Shown: piece after piece, positions 1 to 6,736 of the stretch
How positions within the stretch are numbered: position 1 is the stretch's first letter
Layout: every line of letters starts with the position of its first letter
DNA from: an uncultured Oscillospiraceae bacterium
GTDB taxonomy: Bacteria > Bacillota > Clostridia > Oscillospirales > Acutalibacteraceae
Length of the DNA stretch: 13,005 bases
Assembly (NCBI GenBank): GCA_900547305.1
Contig: URGH01000068.1
Coordinates: 1 to 13,005, forward strand
Direction: 5' to 3'
Translations under genes and position numbers: made by a program
The notes under the pieces: generated by a model
The model's input: the letters and a program-made list of their open reading frames with translations, nothing else
Database searches by the model: none
What the model was told of the DNA's origin: nothing

Positions 1-135
1 GGGGTGGTATTGGCGGGGATAGAGTGCAGTCCGAAAATCTTTGATTTTCGAGCGAGCGGCATTCCCGTCCAAGAGCGTGTCGATTTTTTCGACACGCTCA
101 AGCGCCAACCGATTTCTCGGTTGACGCATTTTTTA
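1..135. repeat. Three-hairpin palindromic block, possible dispersed repeat
   Basis: Three inverted repeats lie in tandem within about 100 bp. Hairpin 1 is CGAAAATC/GATTTTCG (32-39 and 43-50, 3-nt loop). Hairpin 2 is a perfect 11-bp stem, GAGCGTGTCGA/TCGACACGCTC (73-83 and 89-99, T5 loop). Hairpin 3 is 102-112 with 117-127. An open frame runs through the block from position 4 to 222, but it follows no ribosome binding site, crosses all three palindromes and overlaps the end of the minus-strand permease, so I do not call it a gene. Its translation (containing SPKIFDFRASGIPVQERVDF) resembles, from memory only, spurious peptides found many times over in clostridial genomes, which would fit a dispersed palindromic repeat. 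The block probably continues left of the window. Confidence 0.5.
102..134 (+). terminator. Intrinsic terminator reading rightward
   Basis: The stem GCG-c-CAACCGA (102-112) pairs with TCGGTTG-a-CGC (117-127) around a TTTC loop with one internal C/A mismatch, and is followed by a T-run at 129-134. It would end a plus-strand transcript entering from left of the window. On the minus strand the mismatch becomes a U-G wobble and the loop becomes GAAA, so the hairpin also forms there and may mark the 3' end of the permease operon, although no U-tract follows on that side. Confidence 0.6.
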
Positions 136-146
136 TTGGATTTTAA

Positions 147-941
147 TTATTCCAAATTAAGTTTTTTTGAAAGGAAATGCCGCGTTATGCAAAAATACAC
201 AGCGGCGAAAATAAGACTGTAAACCGTGATTAAACCTAAGAAAGCCTGAAATGTACCGACTGATACTGTCAGATCGACATCTATGCTTCCGAACACAGCT
301 ATACTTATTGTCATAACAAACGTGTTTATTACCTGCACCGCGGCATAAAGGCATATATAAGCCACAACCGCGCCGCCTACCCTGCTTTTAAACTGCTGAC
401 CTATCGCGATAGCGGCGTAGAACATTAAAAGCGACTGGAACATACCTATAATAATCGCTATTATAAATTCTGCGGTCAGGCTTACAATTTGAGCGGCGAT
501 AAGATTTTGCCCCGCAAATTCAAAGCCGGTTTTCAGCACCTCAAAAATATCGTCGAGTACCTCCGTACCCGCACCCATTATGAGCAATGACGCGATAACC
601 GCAATAAAATCGATTACAATAACCAAAACACCGCAAAGCAGCTTACAAATAATATGTTGAGTGGCGGTAAATGGCAAGGTAAAAGTCAAATACCCCTCGC
701 CGGATAACAGGTTTTTGTAAAACCGCATTACCACAACTACCATACCCACAACAAAAACCGCTATTACCGAAAAAGCATAAACCGTTGTGCTTATACCCGC
801 GGGAATTTGCAAAAGCGTGTTATCGGTTTTAATAAGCAAGGTTAATCTGCTTAAAAGCGCAAAGCCCAACACCGCCGCATATATGGGTAAAAGATTTCTG
901 AAAAGTGAATACAGCTCGTATTTATAAAGCTTTTTTAACAT
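147..941 (-). CDS. ABC-2 type transporter permease of a GntR-linked operon
   Basis: This 264-residue protein is a polytopic inner-membrane permease, the membrane partner of the ATPase encoded just upstream. About six hydrophobic segments are visible, near residues 15-37, 50-72, 100-124, 150-178, 186-215 and 228-253. Between segments 2 and 3 lies GEGYLTFTLP (81-90), a sequence typical of small Firmicute ABC-2 permeases found with YtrA-type regulators. The start codon is inside the ATPase stop region (ATGTTAA, 7-nt overlap) and is preceded by AGGGAGGT six bases away, so translation is probably coupled. The substrate cannot be read from the sequence; related operons respond to cell-wall-active compounds or export peptides or lipids, which is family knowledge only. 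No clear terminator with a U-tract follows on this strand. Confidence 0.85.
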   Translation of the reverse strand: MLKKLYKYELYSLFRNLLPIYAAVLGFALLSRLTLLIKTDNTLLQIPAGISTTVYAFSVIAVFVVGMVVVVMRFYKNLLSGEGYLTFTLPFTATQHIICKLLCGVLVIVIDFIAVIASLLIMGAGTEVLDDIFEVLKTGFEFAGQNLIAAQIVSLTAEFIIAIIIGMFQSLLMFYAAIAIGQQFKSRVGGAVVAYICLYAAVQVINTFVMTISIAVFGSIDVDLTVSVGTFQAFLGLITVYSLIFAAVYFCITRHFLSKKLNLE

Positions 942-1633
942 CTGAATACCTCCCTGAACAGCTCGTCAACGCTCTTGCCCTCGCGCATACGTATGTTATC
1001 CACCGTGTCGCACAGCACCACGTCGCCGCGGTTTATAAATATAACGTCGCTTAATATCTGCTCAACATCCGCAATTAAGTGGGTGGATATTATAACCGTT
1101 GCGTTTTCGTTGTAGTTGCTTATTATCGTGCGCAGAATGTAATCCCTTGTGGCGGGGTCAACGCCGGCTATCGGCTCATCGAGCATATAAAGCTCCGCCT
1201 CTCTGCTCATTGCCAGAATAGGCGCAACCTTTTCCTGCGTTCCCTTTGAAAGGGTTTTAATTTTGCGCTTTCGGTCAATTCCTAAATTTTCAAGCATTGC
1301 GTCCGCCCGCTCGCGCTTAAAATCCGAGTAAAAATCGGCAAAGTAATTTATCATGCCGTCAACCGTCATCCATTGCGCCAAAAAATTCCTATCGGGCAAA
1401 TATGATACTATTTTTTTAGTCTCCACGCCCACAGGCTTGCCGTCTATCAGCATTTCGCCCATGGTTGGGGTAAGCAATCCGTTCGCAATTTTAATAAGCG
1501 TTGTTTTGCCGCTGCCGTTGGGTCCCAAAAGCCCCACTATTCTGCCCTTTGCAATCTGTAAATTTACAGCCGACAAAGCAACCGCGTTTTTATAGACCTT
1601 TGAAAGACTTTTACATTCAAGAATGTTCTCCAC
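935..1633 (-). CDS. ABC transporter ATP-binding protein (YtrB-like)
   Basis: This is the ATPase that powers the neighbouring permease at the cytoplasmic face of the membrane. Numbered from the GTG start (232 aa), Walker A is GPNGSGKTT (37-45), the Q-loop region is YLPDRN (78-83), the signature is the variant LSKGTQEK (128-135) instead of LSGGQ, Walker B is YMLDEP (149-154), and the H-loop is STHLI (183-187). The YLPD and LSKG forms are usual in ABC proteins linked to GntR regulators. I chose the GTG at 1633 over an ATG at 1651 because AGGGAGGA ends 7 nt before the GTG, while nothing resembling a ribosome binding site precedes the ATG and the SD would then lie inside the gene. The gene overlaps the regulator by 17 nt and the permease by 7 nt, so all three form one operon. 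Confidence 0.9.
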   Translation of the reverse strand: MENILECKSLSKVYKNAVALSAVNLQIAKGRIVGLLGPNGSGKTTLIKIANGLLTPTMGEMLIDGKPVGVETKKIVSYLPDRNFLAQWMTVDGMINYFADFYSDFKRERADAMLENLGIDRKRKIKTLSKGTQEKVAPILAMSREAELYMLDEPIAGVDPATRDYILRTIISNYNENATVIISTHLIADVEQILSDVIFINRGDVVLCDTVDNIRMREGKSVDELFREVFRC

Positions 1634-2006
1634 AGTCAGTTCCTCCCTCATTCAGTACACTGTTCAAAGCCGACGAAATTTCGCCGCTTTCAAGCCCCAG
1701 GGCTTTCAGCCGCTCGGTAAATTCCCTCGTCTGCTTTAAAACATATTCGTTTTTAAGCGCCGATATTTTTTCGGTATCCTCGGTAACGTAGCGCCCCTCG
1801 CCCCGCTTTACATAAATTATTCCGCTTTCCTCGGCAGAGGAGAGCGCGCGCTGCATAGTGTTGGGGTTTACCCCTGCGGTAAGGGCTAAATCCCGCACCG
1901 CGTCCAATTTATAGCCCGGCGGATACTCGCCGCTTATTATTTTAAGAATAATAATATCGGCTATCTGCTGAAAAATAGGTTTATCGGTCGAAAAGCTCCA
2001 AGACAC
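1617..2006 (-). CDS. GntR-family transcriptional regulator, YtrA subfamily
   Basis: This 129-residue regulator is first in the operon and probably represses it. It starts with GTG (AGGTGA just upstream) and reads SWSFSTDKPIFQQI, the usual N-terminus of YtrA-type proteins. A winged helix-turn-helix spans about residues 8-77, with VRDLALTAGVNPNTMQRAL as the recognition helix-turn-helix and KRGEGRYV as the wing. Only about 50 residues follow, too short for the FadR, HutC or MocR effector domains, which places it in the YtrA subfamily. By family knowledge such proteins bind palindromes in their own promoters and are relieved by cell-envelope stress or substrates of the adjacent transporter. A matching palindrome covers its -10 box at 2020-2047. 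The inducer is unknown. Confidence 0.9.
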   Translation of the reverse strand: MSWSFSTDKPIFQQIADIIILKIISGEYPPGYKLDAVRDLALTAGVNPNTMQRALSSAEESGIIYVKRGEGRYVTEDTEKISALKNEYVLKQTREFTERLKALGLESGEISSALNSVLNEGGTDCGEHS

Positions 2007-2019
2007 ATTATCACCTCAC

Positions 2020-2047
2020 TGTATTATTAAGCTAATACAATAATACA
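2020..2047. promoter_or_regulatory. Probable operator of the GntR/YtrA regulator
   Basis: TGTATTATT (2020-2028) and AATAATACA (2039-2047) form a perfect inverted repeat around a 10-nt centre. Nested inside is TGTATTA-N6-TAATACA (2020-2039), and AATACA is repeated directly at 2034 and 2042. The site covers the -10 box and expected start point of the minus-strand gntR promoter, so binding would block transcription. TGTATTA-type half-sites are in the style of YtrA-family operators. Assignment to this regulator is inferred from position. Confidence 0.65.
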
Positions 2048-2068
2048 ACATTAAATTTAATTTGTCAA
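2040..2068 (-). promoter_or_regulatory. Promoter of the gntR-ABC operon
   Basis: On the minus strand TTGACA (2068-2063) is followed by a 17-nt spacer and TATTAT (2045-2040). Transcription would start near 2033, about 27 nt before the GTG start of the regulator gene. The -35 box is 20 bp from the divergent gltB -35 box. Confidence 0.8.
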
Positions 2069-2088
2069 GTGTTTCTGCGGAAAAATAT

Positions 2089-2117
2089 TTGACAAACGCA
2101 CACCGGTGTGCTATACT
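2089..2117 (+). promoter_or_regulatory. Promoter of gltBD
   Basis: TTGACA (2089-2094), a 17-nt spacer and TATACT (2112-2117) form a near-consensus sigma-A promoter. The expected start is near 2124, giving a leader of about 77 nt before gltB. Confidence 0.85.
2098..2111. promoter_or_regulatory. Perfect palindrome inside the gltB promoter spacer
   Basis: GCACACCGGTGTGC is a perfect 14-bp palindrome, fills nearly all of the 17-nt spacer and abuts the -10 box. It is GC-rich in an AT-rich gap. A dimeric regulator bound here would block or remodel RNA polymerase. I cannot assign it to a known family. Confidence 0.6.
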
Positions 2118-2131
2118 GTATTAAATTAAAG

Positions 2132-2184
2132 GAGCAAAGGCGCTCATAAAGGGATATAATTCTCTTTATGGGCGCTTAATTTTT
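2132..2184 (+). terminator. Leader attenuator: terminator with competing hairpin before gltB
   Basis: Downstream of the gltB promoter, 2140-2154 pairs with 2161-2175 as a 15-bp stem with two G-U wobbles and a 6-nt loop (TATAAT). The stem is followed by TTAATTTTT (2176-2184), the form of an intrinsic terminator. No gene separates it from the promoter, so it lies in the gltB leader. An alternative 4-bp hairpin, GAGC (2132-2135) with GCTC (2142-2145), uses bases of the terminator's left arm, so the two structures exclude each other. Its loop AAAGGC has A at position 1 and G at position 4, the signature of RNA hairpins bound by ANTAR-domain antiterminators. Only one such hairpin is seen, where ANTAR targets normally have two. 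Confidence 0.7.
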
Positions 2185-2200
2185 AAACGGGGGAATTACA

Positions 2201-5200
2201 ATGACCGAAAAGGGACTTTACCGACAGCAGTTTGAGCACGACGCCTGCGGTATAGGCGCGGTTGTGAATGTAGACGGTACAAAAAGCCACAAGGTGGTTG
2301 ATAACGCGCTTTCTATAGTTGAAAAGCTGGAGCACCGAGCCGGAAAGGACGCCTCGGGCGAGACGGGCGACGGCGTAGGAATATTGGTGCAGATATCCCA
2401 TAAATTCTTCAAAAAAGCCGCAAAGGAAATAGGTATAGACCTGCCCGGCGAGCGCGAATACGGCGTTGGAATGTTCTTTTTCCCGCAGGACACCTTAAAG
2501 CGCAATCAGGCTAAAAAAATGCTTGAGGTTATAGCCGAAAAAGAGGGCGTGGAGTTTTTAGGCTGGCGAGATGTGCCTACAAAAAGCGAAATTTTGGGGC
2601 AGAAAGCGCTCAGTTGTATGCCGCACATTATGCAGTGCTTTTTAAAAAAGCCCGAAGATACGGCTGAGGGGCTTGACTTTGACCGCAAGCTTTATATAAT
2701 CCGCCGCGTGTTTGAGCAGAGCAATGATAATACATATGTCGCCTCATTATCAAGCCGTACAATAGTTTACAAGGGTATGTTTTTGGTGGGGCAGCTGCGC
2801 CGCTTTTACCTTGATTTGCAAAACGCGGCTTATGAAAGCGCAATAGCACTTGTACACTCGCGCTTTTCCACCAACACAACGCCCAGCTGGGAGCGCGCCC
2901 ACCCGAACCGCTTTATACTGCACAACGGCGAAATAAACACCATTCGCGGCAACGTTGACCGTATGCTCGCGCGCGAGGAAACAATGGAAAGCGCCGTTAT
3001 GGAAGACGATATGGATAAAATCCTGCCCGTGGTAAACGCGGCGGGGTCGGACTCGGCTATGCTTGATAACACGCTGGAATTTCTTGTTATGAACGGAATG
3101 GATCTGCCGCTTGCCGTAATGGTTACTATCCCCGAGCCGTGGCGCAACAGCAAGACCATAACAAGGGCTAAAAGAGATTTTTACCACTACTACTCCACAA
3201 TGATGGAGCCGTGGGACGGCCCCGCCGCCATACTCTTTTCGGACGGCGATACCGTAGGCGCGGTGCTTGACCGAAACGGGCTGCGCCCCTCGCGCTACTA
3301 TATAACCGATGATAACACGCTTATTTTATCATCCGAAGTGGGCGTGCTTGATATTCCCGCGGAGCATATTGTTAAAAAAAGCCGCTTGGAGCCGGGCAAA
3401 ATGCTGCTTGTGGATACTGCGAAAAAGCGCATTATATCCGATGAAGAATGTAAGCGCTACTACGCCACAAGAAAGCCCTACGGCGAGTGGCTTGACCAGA
3501 ATTTGGTGCGGCTTTCCGACCTTAAAATGCCTAACTGCCGCATAGAACGCTACGATTCAAAGACCCGCGACAGGCTTTACAAGGCGTTTGGCTACACCTA
3601 TGAGGATATGCGCAACGCCATTATTCCCATGGCGAAAAACGGCGCGGAGGCTACTGCCGCAATGGGCACGGATATTCCGCTTGCAATGCTTTCCGATAAG
3701 CACCAGCCGCTTTTTAATTACTTTAAGCAGCTTTTTGCGCAGGTTACCAATCCGCCTATCGACGCTATTCGCGAAGAGGTTGTAACCGATACCTGCGTTT
3801 ATGTAGGGTCAGACGGCAATTTACTCAGCGAATCCGCCGCAAACTGCGGAGTCTTGGAGCTGCCCAACCCTATAATAACCTCTGCCGAGCTTGTGAAAAT
3901 TAAGGCGATAAACCGCCCCGGCTTTAAGGTGGAAACGGTATCACTGTTATATTACACAAACACGCCGCTTGAGCGCGCGCTTGACCACCTGTTTGTGGAG
4001 TGCGACCGCGCTTATAAAAAGGGCGCTAATATACTCATACTTTCCGACCGCGGGGTTGATGAAAACCATGTTGCAATTCCGTCGCTTTTAGCGGTTTCGG
4101 CTATTGAGCAGCACCTTATACGCACCAAAAAGCGCACGGCGCTTTCTGTAATACTTGAAAGCGCAGAGCCGCGCGACGTTCACCACTTTGCAACGCTCTT
4201 AGGCTACGGCGCGCGTGCCGTAAACCCCTATTTAGCCGAGGAATGTATAACCGAGCTTATTGATAAAAAGCTGCTTGATAAGGATTACCACACCGCAATA
4301 CGCGATTATAACAGCGCTATACTTCACGGCATTGTAAAAATTGCCTCAAAAATGGGTATTTCCACAATTCAGTCCTACCAGTCATCACAGATATTTGAGG
4401 CAATAGGTATAAGCAAAGAAGTAATTGATAAATACTTTACAAATACCGTAAGCCGCGTGGGCGGCATAGGTCTTGAAGAGATCAATGAGGGCGTTGAGTA
4501 CCGCCACAGCCACGCTTTTGACCCGCTGGGGCTGGGGGTTGACACCACGCTTGACAGCTTCGGCGAGCACAAATTGCGTTCGGGCAATGATAAGGAAGAC
4601 CATATGTACAGCCCCGAAACGGTGATAGCTCTGCGCGAGGCAACGCAGCTCGGCTCATATGAGCGGTTTAAGGAATACACCGCAATGGTGGATAACGAAC
4701 GCCGCCCGCACACGCTGCGCGGCTTGCTTGAATTTAACACTGAGGGCGTAACGCCCGTACCGCTTGAAGAGGTTGAGCCCGCAAGCGAAATTGTAAAGCG
4801 CTTTAAAACCGGCGCTATGTCCTACGGCTCTATATCTCAGGAGGCGCACGAGTGTATGGCGATTGCCATGAACCGCCTCGGCGGCAAATCTAACTCGGGC
4901 GAGGGCGGCGAACGCCCCGAAAGACTGGGCACAGAGCGCGGCAGCGCAATTAAGCAGGTGGCTTCGGGTCGTTTCGGCGTTACAAGCGAATATTTGGTTT
5001 CGGCAAAGGAAATACAAATTAAAATGGCGCAGGGCGCAAAGCCGGGCGAGGGCGGACATCTGCCGGGCAAAAAGGTCTACCCGTGGATTGCGAAAACGCG
5101 CTATTCAACCCCAGGCGTATCGCTTATTTCTCCCCCTCCGCACCACGATATTTATTCGATTGAAGACTTAGCCCAGCTTATTTTTGACCTTAAAAACGCT

Positions 5201-6721
5201 AACCGCGACGCGCGCATTTCGGTGAAATTGGTATCAGAGGCGGGAGTCGGCACAATTGCCGCGGGCGTTGCCAAGGCGGGCGCGCAGGTGGTGCTTATCT
5301 CGGGTTACGACGGCGGCACGGGCGCCGCGCCCCAAAGTTCTATACACAATGCGGGGCTTCCGTGGGAGTTGGGGCTTTCCGAAGCGCATCAAACCCTTAT
5401 TCAGAACGGGCTGCGCTCGCGCGTTATACTTGAAACCGACGGTAAGCTGATGAGTGGCAGAGACGTAGCGATTGCCGCCATTTTGGGCGCGGAAGAATTC
5501 GGCTTTGCAACCGCTCCGCTTATTACTATGGGCTGTATTATGATGCGCGTGTGCAACCTTGATACCTGCCCCTGCGGTATTGCCACGCAAAACCCCGAGC
5601 TTAGAAAACGCTTTTGCGGCAAGCCCGAATACGTTATAAACTTTATGATGTATATTGCCGAGGAGCTGCGCGAGATTATGGCAAAACTGGGCGTTCGCAC
5701 GGTTGAGGAGCTTGTGGGGCGCACCGACCTTATAAAGGTGCGCGAAAAAACCGTTACAAAGCGCGCGGCAATGGCTGACCTATCGCAAATTCTTTACAGC
5801 GATAATTCCGCCGCACAGGAGGATAAGCATTTCAGAGCCGATAACGTATTTAACTTTGAGCTTGAAAAAACCGTGGACGAGGCGGTTATAATTCCCGCAT
5901 TTAAAACGGCGCTTAAAACAGGCAAGCCGAAAGAAATTGATATTGACGTATCAAGCACCAACCGAACGCTCGGTACTATTTTCGGCTCGGAAATTACAAA
6001 GAAATATAAAAATACTTTGCCGGATGACACCTACACTATAAACTGCAAGGGCGGCGGCGGTCAGTCCTTCGGGGCGTTTATTCCGAAAGGGCTTACAATA
6101 CGCTTGACCGGCGACAGCAACGATTATTTTGGCAAGGGCTTATCGGGCGGTAAGCTTATTGTAGCGCCCCCTGAAAACGCGAAATACAGAGCAGAGGAAA
6201 ATATTATAATAGGCAACGTAGCGCTTTACGGCGCAACCTCGGGCGAGGCTTATATAAACGGTATTGCGGGCGAACGCTTTTGTGTGCGAAACTCTGGCGC
6301 ATACGCCGTTTGCGAGGGCACAGGCGACCACGGCTGCGAGTATATGACGGGCGGCAGAGCCGTAATTTTAGGGCCTACGGGCAAAAACTTTGCCGCAGGT
6401 ATGAGCGGCGGCATTGCCTATGTACTTGATGAAAACTACGACTTTTATTTGAGGCTTAACAAGGAGCTTGTTACAATGACGGGCGTAGAGGAAAAGCACG
6501 ATATTGAAGAGCTTAAAACCATGATTGAAAAGCATGTTGCCGCCACAGGCTCGCCTAAAGGCACACGCATACTTCACGATTTTGCAAATTATCTGCCTTA
6601 CTTTAAAAAGATAGTGCCGAATGATTACAGCCGAATGCTGCAGGAAATAAGCCGCTTTGAGGAAAAGGGTCTGCCCTATGAGGAAGCCGAGCTTGAAGCA
6701 TTTTATTCGGTGCAGAAATAA
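2201..6721 (+). CDS. gltB: Glutamate synthase large subunit (GOGAT alpha)
   Basis: This 1506-residue protein is full length for the bacterial large subunit. It hydrolyses glutamine, channels ammonia to 2-oxoglutarate and makes glutamate in the cytosol, using electrons from GltD. Cys16 (in HDACGIGAV) is the expected N-terminal nucleophile after removal of a 15-residue propeptide; HNGEINTIRGN starts at residue 241 in the class II amidotransferase domain (about 16-420). A central domain follows (about 440-720). The FMN synthase domain (about 780-1160) holds TGAMSYGSIS (870-879) and SGYDGGTGAAP (from 1034). Cys1112, Cys1118 and Cys1123 are the 3Fe-4S ligands. The C-terminal GXGXG beta-helix domain starts near 1250, with GNVALYGATSG at 1338. 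GGGGG lies about 7 nt before the ATG. gltD follows 15 nt downstream. Transcription probably responds to the spacer palindrome and leader attenuator. Confidence 0.98.
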   Translation: MTEKGLYRQQFEHDACGIGAVVNVDGTKSHKVVDNALSIVEKLEHRAGKDASGETGDGVGILVQISHKFFKKAAKEIGIDLPGEREYGVGMFFFPQDTLKRNQAKKMLEVIAEKEGVEFLGWRDVPTKSEILGQKALSCMPHIMQCFLKKPEDTAEGLDFDRKLYIIRRVFEQSNDNTYVASLSSRTIVYKGMFLVGQLRRFYLDLQNAAYESAIALVHSRFSTNTTPSWERAHPNRFILHNGEINTIRGNVDRMLAREETMESAVMEDDMDKILPVVNAAGSDSAMLDNTLEFLVMNGMDLPLAVMVTIPEPWRNSKTITRAKRDFYHYYSTMMEPWDGPAAILFSDGDTVGAVLDRNGLRPSRYYITDDNTLILSSEVGVLDIPAEHIVKKSRLEPGKMLLVDTAKKRIISDEECKRYYATRKPYGEWLDQNLVRLSDLKMPNCRIERYDSKTRDRLYKAFGYTYEDMRNAIIPMAKNGAEATAAMGTDIPLAMLSDKHQPLFNYFKQLFAQVTNPPIDAIREEVVTDTCVYVGSDGNLLSESAANCGVLELPNPIITSAELVKIKAINRPGFKVETVSLLYYTNTPLERALDHLFVECDRAYKKGANILILSDRGVDENHVAIPSLLAVSAIEQHLIRTKKRTALSVILESAEPRDVHHFATLLGYGARAVNPYLAEECITELIDKKLLDKDYHTAIRDYNSAILHGIVKIASKMGISTIQSYQSSQIFEAIGISKEVIDKYFTNTVSRVGGIGLEEINEGVEYRHSHAFDPLGLGVDTTLDSFGEHKLRSGNDKEDHMYSPETVIALREATQLGSYERFKEYTAMVDNERRPHTLRGLLEFNTEGVTPVPLEEVEPASEIVKRFKTGAMSYGSISQEAHECMAIAMNRLGGKSNSGEGGERPERLGTERGSAIKQVASGRFGVTSEYLVSAKEIQIKMAQGAKPGEGGHLPGKKVYPWIAKTRYSTPGVSLISPPPHHDIYSIEDLAQLIFDLKNANRDARISVKLVSEAGVGTIAAGVAKAGAQVVLISGYDGGTGAAPQSSIHNAGLPWELGLSEAHQTLIQNGLRSRVILETDGKLMSGRDVAIAAILGAEEFGFATAPLITMGCIMMRVCNLDTCPCGIATQNPELRKRFCGKPEYVINFMMYIAEELREIMAKLGVRTVEELVGRTDLIKVREKTVTKRAAMADLSQILYSDNSAAQEDKHFRADNVFNFELEKTVDEAVIIPAFKTALKTGKPKEIDIDVSSTNRTLGTIFGSEITKKYKNTLPDDTYTINCKGGGGQSFGAFIPKGLTIRLTGDSNDYFGKGLSGGKLIVAPPENAKYRAEENIIIGNVALYGATSGEAYINGIAGERFCVRNSGAYAVCEGTGDHGCEYMTGGRAVILGPTGKNFAAGMSGGIAYVLDENYDFYLRLNKELVTMTGVEEKHDIEELKTMIEKHVAATGSPKGTRILHDFANYLPYFKKIVPNDYSRMLQEISRFEEKGLPYEEAELEAFYSVQK

Positions 6722-6736
6722 GAAAGGGGAATAAAA

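Noticed and set aside
4..222. Plus-strand open frame of 72 codons at the left edge
   Set aside because: It has no ribosome binding site, runs through three palindromes and a terminator, and overlaps the end of a well-supported minus-strand gene.
2061..2096. Inverted repeat TTTGTCAA/TTGACAAA between gntR and gltB
   Set aside because: It is fully explained by the two divergent -35 boxes.
2098..2130. A second ANTAR-type hexaloop hairpin upstream of 2132
   Set aside because: No stem with a six-base A1/G4 loop is found there, and the region is mostly promoter, upstream of the expected start near 2124.
2128..2184. Leader peptide in the gltB attenuator
   Set aside because: AAAGGAG is present, but the only ATG downstream (2168) opens a three-codon frame lying inside the terminator stem.
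2750..3187. Minus-strand open frame of 145 codons inside gltB
   Set aside because: It is a shadow of gltB codon bias, with no family resemblance and no SD; the same holds for other antisense frames in 2200-8220, including 5234-5590 and 6368-6946.
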